DNA from: Gonocerus acuteangulatus
Taxonomy: Eukaryota > Arthropoda > Insecta > Hemiptera > Coreidae
Assembly (NCBI GenBank): GCA_946811695.1
Contig: OX328125.1
Coordinates: 93,522,760 to 93,586,759 of the forward strand
DNA: 64,000 nt
Direction: 5' to 3'
Shown: in pieces, positions 10,251 to 20,532 of the stretch
Numbering within the stretch: the first letter of the stretch is position 1
How the letters are laid out: each line of letters opens with the position of its first letter
Translations under genes and position numbers: made by a program
The notes under the pieces: generated by a model
The model's database searches: none
The model's input: the letters and a program-made list of their open reading frames with translations, nothing else
What the model was told of the DNA's origin: nothing

Positions 10251-10322
10251 AATTGTAACTAAACTCGGCGCTAATGGCCTAGATTTGTCGATGCGCAGTA
10301 AAAAAAAAAAAAATTGTAACTA
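10251..10322 (+). mobile_element. Extremely 5'-truncated SINE with TSD
   Basis: Only the shared SINE tail is present (CGGCGCTAATGGCCTAGATT, then GTCGATGCGC) plus about 13 A. It is flanked by the direct repeat AATTGTAACTA at 10251-10261 and 10312-10322. The inserted body is only about 50 bp. Confidence 0.92.
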
Positions 10323-10859
10323 TACGCAGTTTCCGAAAATTAGTTATGAAATGAATCATTTTTAAAAAAATGTTTGCATCTATTTTCTAAATGAACTTCA
10401 AAATTAAATTTTTGAATATTAAAATCATTATTATTAATTTTTTTCTACTCGGCTGCTATGGTCATCCTAAATTAAATATTTATTATTTATTCTTATAGAT
10501 GACCCAAAATATCTAAATTATTTTTTATCTAAGGGGTAACGACCCCATGCCTCCTAAGATCTAAAAAAAATATTTATTATTTAAATATAAATTAAAAATA
10601 ATTAATTTATTATTAGTAAATGTTATATAAGTTATAATTTATTTTACAAACTTCAATTTTTATTTTTAAGCTCTTCAATAGTTCACAAGTTGCATAAGTT
10701 AATCAAATGAAGACTTACAGGTTTGATGGATCGGAGCGCGGCCTACTCCATTCCAGTGTGACCTAATCCATTCAAACATAAACAATACATAAATAAATTA
10801 AGTAATTAAAAAACATTGTCTATCGGACCAAATTGTAAATCCAAACCTCTATCGAATCA
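10323..10859. other. AT-rich stretch, nothing recognised
   Basis: Poly-purine and TTATTATTT low complexity only. Confidence 0.5.
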
Positions 10860-10958
10860 ACTTAATTACAAACACAAATGTTCCTCAAAATCGGTCCAGC
10901 CGTTCGGAAGGAGTTCTGTTACAAATATACGCACTGAAGAATTTTATATATAAAAAAT
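10860..10958 (+). mobile_element. Retroelement-like 3' end fragment
   Basis: TTCCTCAAAATCGGTCCAGC, then CGTTCGGAAGGAGTTC, ACAAATATACGCAC and ATTTTATATATAAA. This is the common arthropod 'AAAATCGGTCCAGCCGTT...TATATA' repeat tail, related in style to 31121-32155. It is assigned by motif only. Confidence 0.55.
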
Positions 10959-11309
10959 GTATACATAGGGTTGATTTATTGATGTAAAGGTGATATAAGG
11001 GGGTTTAATGATATATTTAATACTTTATTTTTCTTCGAGTATGGAAATGGCTAAATAGCCGAAACATCATGTAAAAAGATATATGGATTAATAAATGAGT
11101 TATGGTTTGAGATGCGGATCAAACTTAGAAGGTGTTTAATAAACATTGATTATCACCAAAGATACAACACTTTAAAAAAAGTTGTTCAACATCAAAGCTA
11201 CGAAACATTTGAAATAAATATGTTTATGTCAAAGCTACGAAACATTTAAATATACCAACGTCGTTTATCGTCATAGGTACGAACCGTTCAATTAAACTTG
11301 GTATCTTTT
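10959..11309. other. AT-rich stretch with a GGCTAAATAGCC-GAAAC hairpin motif
   Basis: At 11049-11065 a perfect 4-bp stem with loop AAAT is followed by GAAAC, similar in layout to motifs at 47149-47178 and 59285-59313. Nothing else was recognised. Confidence 0.4.
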
Positions 11310-12012
11310 AGATTTTAAACTCTCAATTATTTGGGTAATCACAGATCAGAATATAGAGAACTGTGATTAATTTTGTAACTAATGACTAAACTAATGACTA
11401 ATGTTTAAAAACGTAATCGGGATGTGACTAACGATTGATCATTGATCAATCATATTTCTCCATGATTAATGACTAACGACTAACTGCTTCTATATCAACG
11501 ATTTGTCATTTATTATTAGTGATTAAAAGAGGCTTTGACTAATGACTAATGATTTATGACTAATCTTACGCAGATTGATGATTAAATACTAAAAAACTAG
11601 ATTTATCATTGATGATTAACTTGATAAAATTTAGAAATAATTACTATAAACATGGTTTTCACTGATATTTTCAGTGTTGTGCGTAATAGTAATCATAATT
11701 ACACCAATAATCATTTTTTTAAAGCACAAGGCTCAAAGTTTTTCTCGTTCACTGTTCTGAACAATACTATCTTTTGAACAGCCTGTTCAAAAGGTAAAAC
11801 ATAACTACTCCATGAAGGAATTCTAATGTCTATCATTACTACAGAGTCAATATATGACGACTAACGATAGATTGATTACTAATATCACATATGGTTAATG
11901 CTTAATATGATTTATGACTAATAATTTACGAGAATGGGTTAATCGTGACTAATTGTGATAATATTTCATCCCACGATTAATTAGTCATAAATAAAATTTA
12001 ATCGATTTGTCA
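11310..12012. repeat. Degenerate TGACTAA-type repeat field
   Basis: Irregular recurrences of TGACTAATGACTAA, ACGACTAAC, TTGATCATTGATCAATCA and their reverse complement AATTAGTCA. The field changes strand preference near its right end. There is no fixed period. Confidence 0.7.
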
Positions 12013-12537
12013 ATCGTTTAGTTGATTTGTGCCCTACTATGTTACAGACACCTAGATAGGTTTCTAGATACATGCTCCTCTTCCAGCAGTACAAGGGGTT
12101 TAGGAACGACGATAGGAAAATGCTGGTAACAAAATTAATTAGTCCCCCTAACAGAAACGGATCAGAAGAATAAAACATACCTTTCAAACAGAAAAACCAG
12201 GCGACTACCAACATGTGATTAACACTTGTGTTGGGAGGTACATCACAATTATATTAGATTGTATTTATTGTTAGGCTTCAGAAGAACAATCTAAAAATGC
12301 AACATGTACAGAAATGTAAAAAAGTTAAAGAACTTATTCATTTTAATCTGATTTTATTGAGCTTCCGCGTACATAAGAAAATTTGTTGACATGGGTCGCC
12401 ATAATTCATAATTCATAGTTATATCAATAAATACTAACTTAGCAATAAACGTTTGAAAAAACAATTAGATAAAATATTTTGATTAACCATTAGATCACAG
12501 TTGTTATTTTGGTCTTTCTAGGGTATACTTAACTCAC
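12013..12537. other. Stretch with nothing recognised
   Basis: The minus-strand 77-codon frame ending near 11981 shows no domain. Confidence 0.45.
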
Positions 12538-12959
12538 AATTGAGGAGCTTAGTATCAAAGTTGGACAACTCCACTTTTTCTTTTTTTTACAGGAGATGCA
12601 AAAAACCATATCTACTATATTGATGTCAGTATCATGATGATTTTTTTATATGTTATTCTTATAGGCCTCAGAAACATTATTTCAACGGCACTACAAAATT
12701 ATATAAGTATTAAGGCCGTAATTGCACTTTAAATAGTGGAGTTGTCCATGTTTGAAACCAAGTCATGGAGTTGTCTGTTTTTGAAACGAAAGGGAGCCAT
12801 TTGAAAATTGAACCTATCCTCTTTTGAAACCAAACAAATATGAATTTTGTATGCTCGAGTGTGTTTTAATATAATGTAATTATGTCTAATGTATTAAATC
12901 AAAATTATATAGTTAAAAATTACATGAAAAATGTTATTTAAATACAGTTTGACAAAACT

Positions 12960-13399
12960 GAAATGAAACTAAATTATCCTTATTTTGTTAAGTTTAGAAA
13001 AAAAGTGGTACTTAGCTATCCTCTTCGCACAGTTTTACCTATAACTACATGTATTGAAGTGGCTGTGCTATAATTTTCATCGCCGTACTCAGCCATTCCT
13101 GTGCACAGCTAATAAAATAAAGTTATCAATTAGCGATGCGATTATTTTATGAAAAACGAGTTAACCATTATTATTTTCTGCAGAGAGTTGTTGAAAAGTT
13201 TCTAATAGCAAATAACTGAACATTAACGATGAGATAGGGGTCTCCCGTGGTCTAATGGCTAGCGCCTTGGATTCATAAGCGGGAGATGGTGGGTTCGATT
13301 CCCAACCTCCGGCAGGAATTTTCTCATCCCACGGCTCGCTGAGAAAATTCCTCGCTTCACCCTGGATGTCGGCGCTAATGACCTAGATGTAGATGCGCC

Positions 13400-13442
<43 letters not shown>

Positions 13443-13850
13443 AACGATGAGATCTATTTAATATCTAGTGTGAAACTGTCAATATTTATTTGTTATACGC
13501 GAAAATTTAAATAAAGAGGAATATGTCGAGAACAGTTACCAGTACCACATTAGCTGTTAATTTATTCACCTGAGGTCTTGAAAATATATTTGGAAGGATA
13601 CATAGCTCTACCACTTGAGTAAAGTATGAATATTTTAAATTAAATACCGGCTGTTTTTCACGGTTATTGTTATATAATGCGCGTTTATTAATAAAATAAT
13701 TAGTCTATAGAATTGGTAGTGGTCTCATTCGACTCGGCACAAAAGAAATTCTTCATAAATCATACCTAAATCAGAAAGATTCAAGTACCTAGAGGTTTTG
13801 TCCCAAAATCCGGCATTTGGAACCACAGGGTGCCGGATAACAGCTAGTTA
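12960..13850 (+). repeat. Dispersed repeat, copy B (partner at 975-1620), SINE-interrupted
   Basis: Homologous to copy A on both sides of the SINE: the left part aligns up to CTGAACATTAAC and the right part resumes at ATATCTAGTGTGAAACT (copy A: ACTATCTCGAGTGAAACT). Confidence 0.75.
13222..13453 (+). mobile_element. Full-length tRNA-derived SINE with TSD
   Basis: The perfect 14-bp duplication ATTAACGATGAGAT lies at 13222-13235 and 13440-13453. The head (13236 to ~13315) is tRNA-like, with an A-box-like TGGTCTAATGGC and a B-box-like GGTTCGATTCC. The body AGGAATTTTCTCATCCCACG, CTTCACCCTGGATGTC leads to the tail CGGCGCTAATGACCTAGATG, TAGATGCGCCGT and about 48 A. This is the reference copy for the SINE family in this window. 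The A-box is Glu-tRNA-like, but the anticodon was not assigned. Confidence 0.95.
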
Positions 13851-14186
13851 TTAATAAGAATTATCGCCAAATGCACTTATTACAAGTAACTATAAACATT
13901 TAGCCATGATGGATTTGCAGTGCATGTTGGGAGCAGATTGCATGAATGCAAGATTCTCATTGGCTACTGATGGAGTTGTCATTTTTTGAAACCAAACTAT
14001 GTTGGAGTTGTCCATATTTTGATTCTGAACGGTTGAAATAAACGCTATTTTACCTATTTTCTGTCCGTTTTTAATGAAAAACAGTTGTAGAATCGAATGC
14101 AGCATAAAAATACACTTAAGAATCGACAAAAATCTCAAAACTGAAAAAAATGGAGTTGTCCAACTTTGATACTAAGCTCCTCAATT

Positions 14187-14308
14187 TCATTCTAAAAAGC
14201 GCTCTAACAATAAATAGAAACTCAGAATTTAATATGCGCTTATCGGTAATCTATTTAAATAGATTGGGTGCTGAAATTATTTTTCTATTCTACTATAATG
14301 TTATCTAC
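14187..14308. other. Short spacer between two inverted-repeat elements
   Basis: Nothing recognised. Confidence 0.5.
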
Positions 14309-14553
14309 AATTGAAGGGCTCAGTGCAAAAGGTGACTAACTCACAATTAGAAATTACTGGGAAAATTGGAGTTAAAATGAAGAAGAGTGTGAAAAAATTA
14401 GTGTTGGTGACAGAAATGATTTTAACTGGTCTAATTAAAATCATTTCTGTAACCAGCACTATTTTTTTCCAGACACTTCTTAACTTAAACTCCAATTTTC
14501 TCAGTTATTTCTAATTGTGGGTTAGTCACCTTTGGCACTGAGCCCTTCCATTA
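14309..14553. mobile_element. Foldback MITE, about 240 bp
   Basis: Arms of about 110 bp: the left arm begins GAAGGGCTCAGTGCAAAAGG, TGACTAACTCAC, and the right arm ends in the inverse GTCACCTTTGGCACTGAGCC, CTTC (to 14549). The centre is TTTTAACTGGTCTAATTAAAA. The end sequence TTGAAGGGCTCAGTGCAAAA parallels TTGAGGAGCTTAGTATCAAA of the neighbouring 1.65-kb element, so the two are probably related families. The overlapping open frames on both strands are products of the palindrome. Confidence 0.85.
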
Positions 14554-15400
14554 ATCTTACTGCTTCAATGCTAGCCAAATAATTCATAACCAATGAGGGA
14601 CTTCGGCAAATTTGATATTATGTCCTATTAAATAGAACCTGTATTTAAATTTAAAATATTTGTTCGATTATCGTACACCTCATTTTTCGTTGTAAATATC
14701 TATTTATTGATGCAGTTAAAATAATGGATATCGTGTTTTGTATTTTTTGTACGGTAAAGCGTTGCAATTTCTCCATTTTGTACCGGAAGTTCTTTGATTT
14801 CGCCTTGTTTCGGTTTTTACGGCCTCGGAGCAATTAGCCGTTCGCAATTTGTGTTTAGAAGTAAAATAATAAATGAATATTGTATTTTCCTATAGATAAC
14901 TACCCTAAACAATTGCAGTTCTCATTATTCTTTTTTAATGATTTATAATATATAATCTCTAAGTGTTCAATATTCACGTATCATAAATTACTGTGTCATT
15001 AGTTTTACTTTTTTCTATATTCTATTGTATTTTAGTATTTTTGTATAATGTTTTCAATAACTTTCTATATGTTATGCGTCGTGTATTAAGTAAGTAAATG
15101 GTAACTTTTTTAGTTTCAAATTTATTTTATGATTATGCTAATCAAAATAACAATAACACCTCAATTTAATTTATGAATTACTTCGTTAATTTTAAGACTT
15201 CAACAGTTTAAATCATAGGTGATGAATGGTTGTTTCGGTGGAGGTTAACTAAATATTATTATTTAACTACTTTGAACGAACCTCCACTTTGTCCACCTTG
15301 ATAATTTCTAAGGCCGATGATCTCTTCACAATTACTTATTTTTCTTCTTTATTATAGCTAAACTAAAACTAATTAGTTGTTACTGAAATTATACTTCCAG
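14554..15400. other. AT-rich stretch, nothing recognised
   Basis: The minus-strand 60-codon Lys-rich frame (14651-14833) has no supporting features. Confidence 0.5.
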
Positions 15401-16730
15401 CAAGCAAACCTGTTTGAACTAGAATCTAAGGCACTGAATCATGATATGCAACATTCTTAAGCTGGTAGGATTCTAAGGTAGGAAAATCCAGATGTTTGCT
15501 GCTGACAGGTGAACGAACCAAGACCAACCTGAAATAACTTCATTAATTCATATTACTGTCAACCTGAACCATGTTATGCAACCTTCATAGCTTGCAGTGT
15601 TTACTGCATACAGGTTAAACAATTAAGACTTCAGTCAACTAGTTTCAAAGTACCAACAACCTGTTTCATAATAGGCAACCTTCTTTAGCCGGTACTGTTT
15701 ATAACTAAGACAATCCTATGTTTGCTGGTGGCAGATGAGCCAACCAAGACTAACCTCAGCCAACTAGCTTAATACAAAGTACCAACAACCTGAATCATGT
15801 TAGGCAACCTTCCTAGCTTGTAGTGTTTACTGCATACAGTTTAAACAATTTAGACTTCGGTCAACTAGTTTCAAAGTACCAACAACCTGTTTCATAATAG
15901 GCAACCTTCTTTAGCCGGTACTGTTTATAACTAAGACAATCCTATGTTTGCTGGTGGCAGATGAGCCAACCGAGACTAACCTCAGCCAACTAGCTTAATA
16001 CAAAGTACCAACAACCTGAATCATGTTAGGCAACCTTCCTAGCTTGTAGTGTTTACTGCATACAGTTTAACCAATTTGGACTTCAGTCAACTTGTTTCAT
16101 CCAAAGTACCTTTCTAGGCTGGTAGTGTTCTATGTGTAGGAATTATCCGATGTTTGCTGCATACAGGTGTGCCAACCTACGCCAACTTGATTAATCCAAT
16201 GTGCCAGCAACCTGAATCATGTTAGGCAACCTTCCTATGTTGGTAGTCTTCCTAGCTAAGAATAATCCTATGTTTCCCGGTCACAGGCGAGCCAACCTAG
16301 CTCGACCTCAGCCAACTTGATGAATAGAAAGTATCGACAACCTGAATCATGTAAGCCAACCTTCCTAGGCTTGTAATGATCCTAGGTCTAGGAATTATAC
16401 GATGTTTTCTACTGACAGGTGTGCCAACCTAGGCCAATCACAGCCAATCTAGGCCAACCTCAGCCAACTTGATTAATCCAAAGTACCAACAACCTGAATC
16501 ACAACAGACAACCTTCCTAGACTTGTAGTGTTCCAAGCTAGGAATAATCCTATGTTTGCTGCTGACAGGTATGGCAACCTAAACCAACCTAGGCCAACCT
16601 AGGCCAACCTCAGCCAACTCGATTAATCCAAAGTACTAACAACCTGAATCATGTCATCCTAGACTTGTAGTGGTTCTAGCTAGGAATAAACCTATGTTTG
16701 CTGCTGACAGGTGAGCCAACCTTTTCTAAT
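15400..16730. repeat. Complex satellite, ~226-bp higher-order unit
   Basis: Recurring blocks are GTACCAACAACCTGAATCAT, GCAACCTTC-TAGC-TGTAGTG, CCTATGTTTGCTG-TG-CAGGTG and CCAACCTAGGCCAACCTCAG. The segment starting GCAACCTTCTTTAGCCGGTA repeats at 15675 and 15901, giving a 226-bp period there. Within each unit two diverged half-units of about 110 bp can be seen. Short CCAACCTAGG sub-repeats expand at 16430-16620. No coding frame persists. Confidence 0.85.
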
Positions 16731-16873
16731 ATATACAGAGGGAGAAGAAGGAAGGGCATGTAATGAAGAGAGCCGACTCGTTAGTGGCCGCATTGTGCCC
16801 GAGTCTTAGCTCCAGTAATTACTAACTCCACCTCTTCCTCGCCCTTTTAATTATGCAGCTCTACCCTTAACGA

Positions 16874-16874
<1 letters not shown>

Positions 16875-16954
<80 letters not shown>
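16875..16954. repeat. (TC)n microsatellite
   Basis: About 40 CT dinucleotides, followed by a degenerate pyrimidine-rich stretch to about 17040. Confidence 0.97.
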
Positions 16955-16958
<4 letters not shown>

Positions 16959-17040
16959 TCTGTCTATCTCTATCCATCACTGACTCTCTCATTCTTTCGC
17001 TCTCTCCTCACTTCTCACCCTTTCCTTCTCTAAACCCTTC

Positions 17041-18440
17041 CCCCTTTCTGAAGCTGAAAATTATTTTATACCTCTTCATCTGTTTCTTAATACATATTCG
17101 TAATTAGTGATATAGCCCCTATCGACCGCTACCGTCCCTTTTTGAGGATCCCCAAGACGGCCCTTCGAATTTCACCGGTTACAATCCTTAATGGTAGGTA
17201 GCAGCACTGGAAAACGCATCGTTAGTCCCAGCCACTTGAGACGTCCAGTGAGAGTCCTACAATATAACTATGTATTAAGAAATCTTTTTCTCCTTTTTAA
17301 ATATTCTCTTCTTTTTAACAATTAAACATTTATACAAAGGGAAGTTTAAAAACCCATTTCTTTCTTAAGTTTGTTTTCTTTTTACCTAAGCCCTGGAGGA
17401 ATTTGCACGATAAAATGCAGCGAAGAAACAAAAATACCGATAGATAGATCATAAAAAATAGATCGTAAAAAATATGGCTGCAGCATAACTCTATCGATCT
17501 GTATTTTTGTTCTTGGAATCTGGTAATAAATATGCCATTTCTGTTGGGGATTCCTTGTAGAAAAGAAGAAAACTTTATTGATTCAAATTAGTTAAGACTT
17601 TCGCTGCGGGTGTCATTACGGAAGGACACTAGCGATCCTAGCTGCTTACGAGTGTCCCTTCGGAAGGACACTCCTCCATTAGTTTCCCCTTTAGATTCAA
17701 AAGGATCCTAAATGGAGGGGATTAACTTTTACACCTGCGAAAAAAAAAAAACACAATTGCCTTCAGTATTTTTAGGGCATTCCAACAGCGTTTTTGGTTA
17801 TCAAATCGGCTGACTGGAAGATTTTTTATGATGTTCCGCAACATAGGTGAAAATCTTCTTCGACGTCTACCTTAAAAAGAAAATTATAGAAGAAAACAAT
17901 TAAAAAATGAAAGAAAATAAAATAAGGAGAAAACTAAGAACTGTGACAGAAACATAAACAAAAATAAATGAAATACAAGTTGATGAATGAATAAATAAAA
18001 CACAGGTAGAACAAATCAATGAAGAAATTCGTATTTGAAATGCAAAATAAATCATCTTTATACTTTTTTCATTTTTTACCGGAATCTTTATTAAGCTTTC
18101 TTGGTATGTCCTATAACTGACAGTTTTTTTCATAAATATTGTCGACATAAAAGGATATATGTACATTTTATCGATTGTTTAAATACACGGATAACGTTTT
18201 TTTCAGAGAGATTGGGCCTTGTTTATTTTTCTCTTAATTAGAATGGCTTACAAGATGTAAATTAAATTTCGTAAGTTTTACGGACTTATTTGTATTTTCG
18301 AAACAGACAACGCTATACTGCGAAACCCAATAAATAGAAAAAAAAACTGTCAGCTACTGTATACTTAGAAAAGCACACCTTTTTGACCGGAGCCTTCGAT
18401 TAACATAAGAAATATCCAGGCCTATTTTTTTTTGTTACCT
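17041..18440. other. Mixed stretch without recognised genes
   Basis: At 17590-17680 the direct repeat CGGAAGGACACT occurs twice. The region 17100-17260 is more GC-rich than its surroundings but shows no open frame of note. The 88-codon minus frame at 17900-18166 is low-complexity. Confidence 0.45.
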
Positions 18441-18850
18441 TCAACAGCCTACCCTCGGGAATAGGACCAAGAACCCGGGGTAGAGTTTGATGTGAGTGTG
18501 AATGACCAAGCTGACTCGTGCTGTTGGTATGGTTAAGGTTGAGAACATCAAAACAACCATAGCCACCATGAATAGAAGCAAGGAGGAACATGCTTCTCGG
18601 GTTACTGCTTCACCATTCATATCTCCCATTCCCACAGTTCGTCTGTCTGTCACCTCGTCTGTTTGGACTGTTTGGCCCTCCACAGGCACAACAAAAAAAA
18701 CATGTTTTCATTCTTTCCACTTATCCTTCCTCGGGCAGAGGCACCCCCGAAAATCGACCAATGGTATTTCTTCAGTTACAACTTGTCCTCATGTTACTCC
18801 ATTTCGTCGCAGTTTACTCAAGAAACGACTAGATGCTGGTTCTTGAATCA
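18441..18850. other. GC-elevated segment, possible exon, strand uncertain
   Basis: Base composition rises sharply and overlapping frames of 63-114 codons are open on both strands. On the minus strand one frame (MPVEGQTVQTDEVTDRRTVG, then a hydrophobic run SSLLLFMVAMVVLMFS) could encode a membrane segment. Another minus frame runs into a GTAAC-type donor near 18438. I do not recognise any product. A decayed repeat of higher GC content is equally possible. Confidence 0.2.
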
Positions 18851-19180
18851 GGGTAAGTGGAAGTACTCCAGTCATCCTTTGCGCAAAAATTTATTCACAA
18901 CAGTTTTCATCCTTTTACATGATTTTACATTGGAACTTTTGTTCAAATAGACATTTCCTAAGCATAAAGAAATGTTTTTAATTCTTTAAAAACTTATGAT
19001 TTTCATGTCTCAATAAATTACTTGGAATATTAATACATTTTAAAAGTCCAATATTTTTTAGTCAATAAAAGAGAATTAACTAAGTCGATTTATTTTATTT
19101 GTTCTTGAACTAGATGATTCACTCCTTAGGTGCCTCTTCAGGAGCTAAAAAAAAACCCAATAAACTAAAACTTACAGCCT
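18851..19180. other. AT-rich stretch, nothing recognised
   Basis: No feature was supported. Confidence 0.5.
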
Positions 19181-19444
19181 AATTGAATCGATCCATGCAA
19201 AAAGAGCTTCAGTCCAAAATCAGTAGTTTTGAGAAAACTAGACTGAAGCCCCTTCTGCATGAAATAATAAAATTAGGAATATGTTTCTATGATAACTATG
19301 TATTGTATTGAAGACCTTCTAACATAGAAATGTGAAGTTACCTTCAGATACAATAAATTCATCACTCATACTAACGAAAATATTATCGGAACTCATATTG
19401 GGAAAAAATGGACTGAAGTTCTTTTTGCATGGATCGATTCAATT
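19181..19444 (-). mobile_element. 264-bp deletion derivative (MITE) of the 9.1-kb transposon
   Basis: The terminal inverted repeats AATTGAATCGATCCATGCAA and the inverse TTGCATGGATCGATTCAATT match. Inside, the left ~70 bp (CTTCAGTCCAAAATCAGTAG, TTTTGAGAAAAC) equals the right end of the 9148-9863 element, and the right ~50 bp equals its left end. It is therefore an inverted, internally deleted relative. It has no coding capacity. Confidence 0.88.
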
Positions 19445-20035
19445 GTATTAAGGCGAACATTCCCGTATTGGACATAGCCTCATATGGCAACGTCCAATAT
19501 GAGGTTACTATTACCTAATTATAGCGTCAATCAGCTGTGTAAAATCGGTAGATTCCAAAAATCAAAAATCGATTATCCAGAAAAAGATAAGTCCTATCTT
19601 GAGGCACCTAAAGCACATGTAGAGCAAGAACAAATACAATGAATTGACTTCGGTAATTCTCTTTTATTGACCTTCCGCCTGAAAAAATATTGTATTGAAG
19701 AAGATTGGGTCACTATAAAATATAAATAGTCGTTTTAAAAATTATTGCTATGATGTTCGAGACAATCTTGAGTTCCTAATATTTTATGTCGATTCAAGAT
19801 TTATCTAATACACTACTGGAGTATAGTGGCACATACGTGATTTGCTTGTATATATATCCAATATTTATCCATTCCCTCGTTACAAATCCTAGAAAAATTG
19901 ATAGTAATGAAGAGTAGAATAAATTGTGTGTCGTTAACAAGGTTACCGTCCATGAAACCACTTTCTGTCAATGCATACCTGCCTCGCACTTTCCATTTCT
20001 TAACACTCCTTCGGCTCCTAGAGACATGTTGAGTC
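19445..20035. other. Stretch with a small interleaved inverted repeat
   Basis: At 19471-19510, TATTGGAC/GTCCAATA and CCTCATAT/ATATGAGG interleave, as a pseudoknot would. Nothing else was recognised. Confidence 0.4.
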
Positions 20036-20231
20036 TTTTTTTTTTTTTTTTTTTTCTTAACGGCGCATCAACTATTTGGCTATTAGCGCCGGGCTATCTA
20101 CATGTTGCCAACCTTTTATAATGCCAACAGCACGTGGTCGGTCACCCATTCAGGTACTGACCACGCCCGACGTTGCTTAACTTCGGTGATCTACGGGAAC
20201 CGGTGCATTCAACGTGGCTATGGCCGTTGGC
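20036..20231 (-). mobile_element. 5S rRNA-derived SINE, copy 2
   Basis: On the minus strand from 20231: GCCAACGGCCATAGCCACGT, GATCACCGAAGTTAAGCAAC, GTCGGGCGTGGTCAGTACC and GAATGGGTGACCG are clear 5S rRNA, covering box A, the intermediate element and box C. The body GTTGGCAACATGTAGATAGC, the tail CGGCGCTAATAGCC...GATGCGCCGTT and poly(A) follow. The retained 5S part is closer to the gene than in copy 1. Flanks TTGAGTCT (left) and TTGACAGTCT (right) may be a decayed target duplication. Confidence 0.92.
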
Positions 20232-20417
20232 TTGACAGTCTAATCACATAATTTTTATTATTATTTTACATTTATTTCTGCGTTTAAACGACAGAATGTC
20301 TTCAATAAGTGATTCATGTTGTATCAACGCATGAATGAACTAATAAAAAGACGCAACGATTTTTGGGAAGAGTTACGAACAGGTAATTATCCTTTCCTAA
20401 CAAGAATAGGGCTGATG

Positions 20418-20532
20418 TTTTTTTTTTTTTTTTTTTTTTTACCGAAAAAACTATACTCTATGTGGGAATCGAACCCACGATCTTAAGCAGGGTGTGCTTA
20501 CGCGCAAGCACTCATGACTACCAGGTCTCCTG
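20418..20532 (-). mobile_element. tRNA-derived SINE, short form
   Basis: On the minus strand a tRNA-like head (GGAGACCTGGTAGTCATGAG, GCGTAAGCACACCCTGCTTA, B-box GTGGGTTCGATTCCCAC) runs within about 25 bp into poly(A) (T run 20418-20440). The head is close to that at 3775-3935. The shared tail domain is missing. Confidence 0.82.

Larger units (their letters stand above)
12538..14186. mobile_element. Inverted-repeat DNA element, about 1.65 kb
   Basis: The left end GAGGAGCTTAGTATCAAAGT, then TGGACAACTCCA (from 12542), is repeated almost perfectly in inverse at the right end (to 14182). AATT abuts each end (12538-12541 and 14183-14186). It could be a 4-bp target duplication or part of the terminal repeat, since it is palindromic. 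Subterminal GGAGTTGTC motifs followed by TTTGAAACCAA recur at about 12739, 12767, 13970 and 14003. No transposase was found, so the element is non-autonomous. The interior contains the 12.96-13.85 kb repeat with a nested SINE. Near-identity of the ends suggests recent activity. Confidence 0.8.

Noticed and set aside
11310..12012. Regulatory cluster of TGACTAA (AP-1-like) sites
   Set aside because: The motif density is explained by a degenerate repeat, and there is no adjacent gene to regulate.
14301..14514. Overlapping small genes on both strands
   Set aside because: Both lie in the arms of a foldback element, so the open frames mirror each other.
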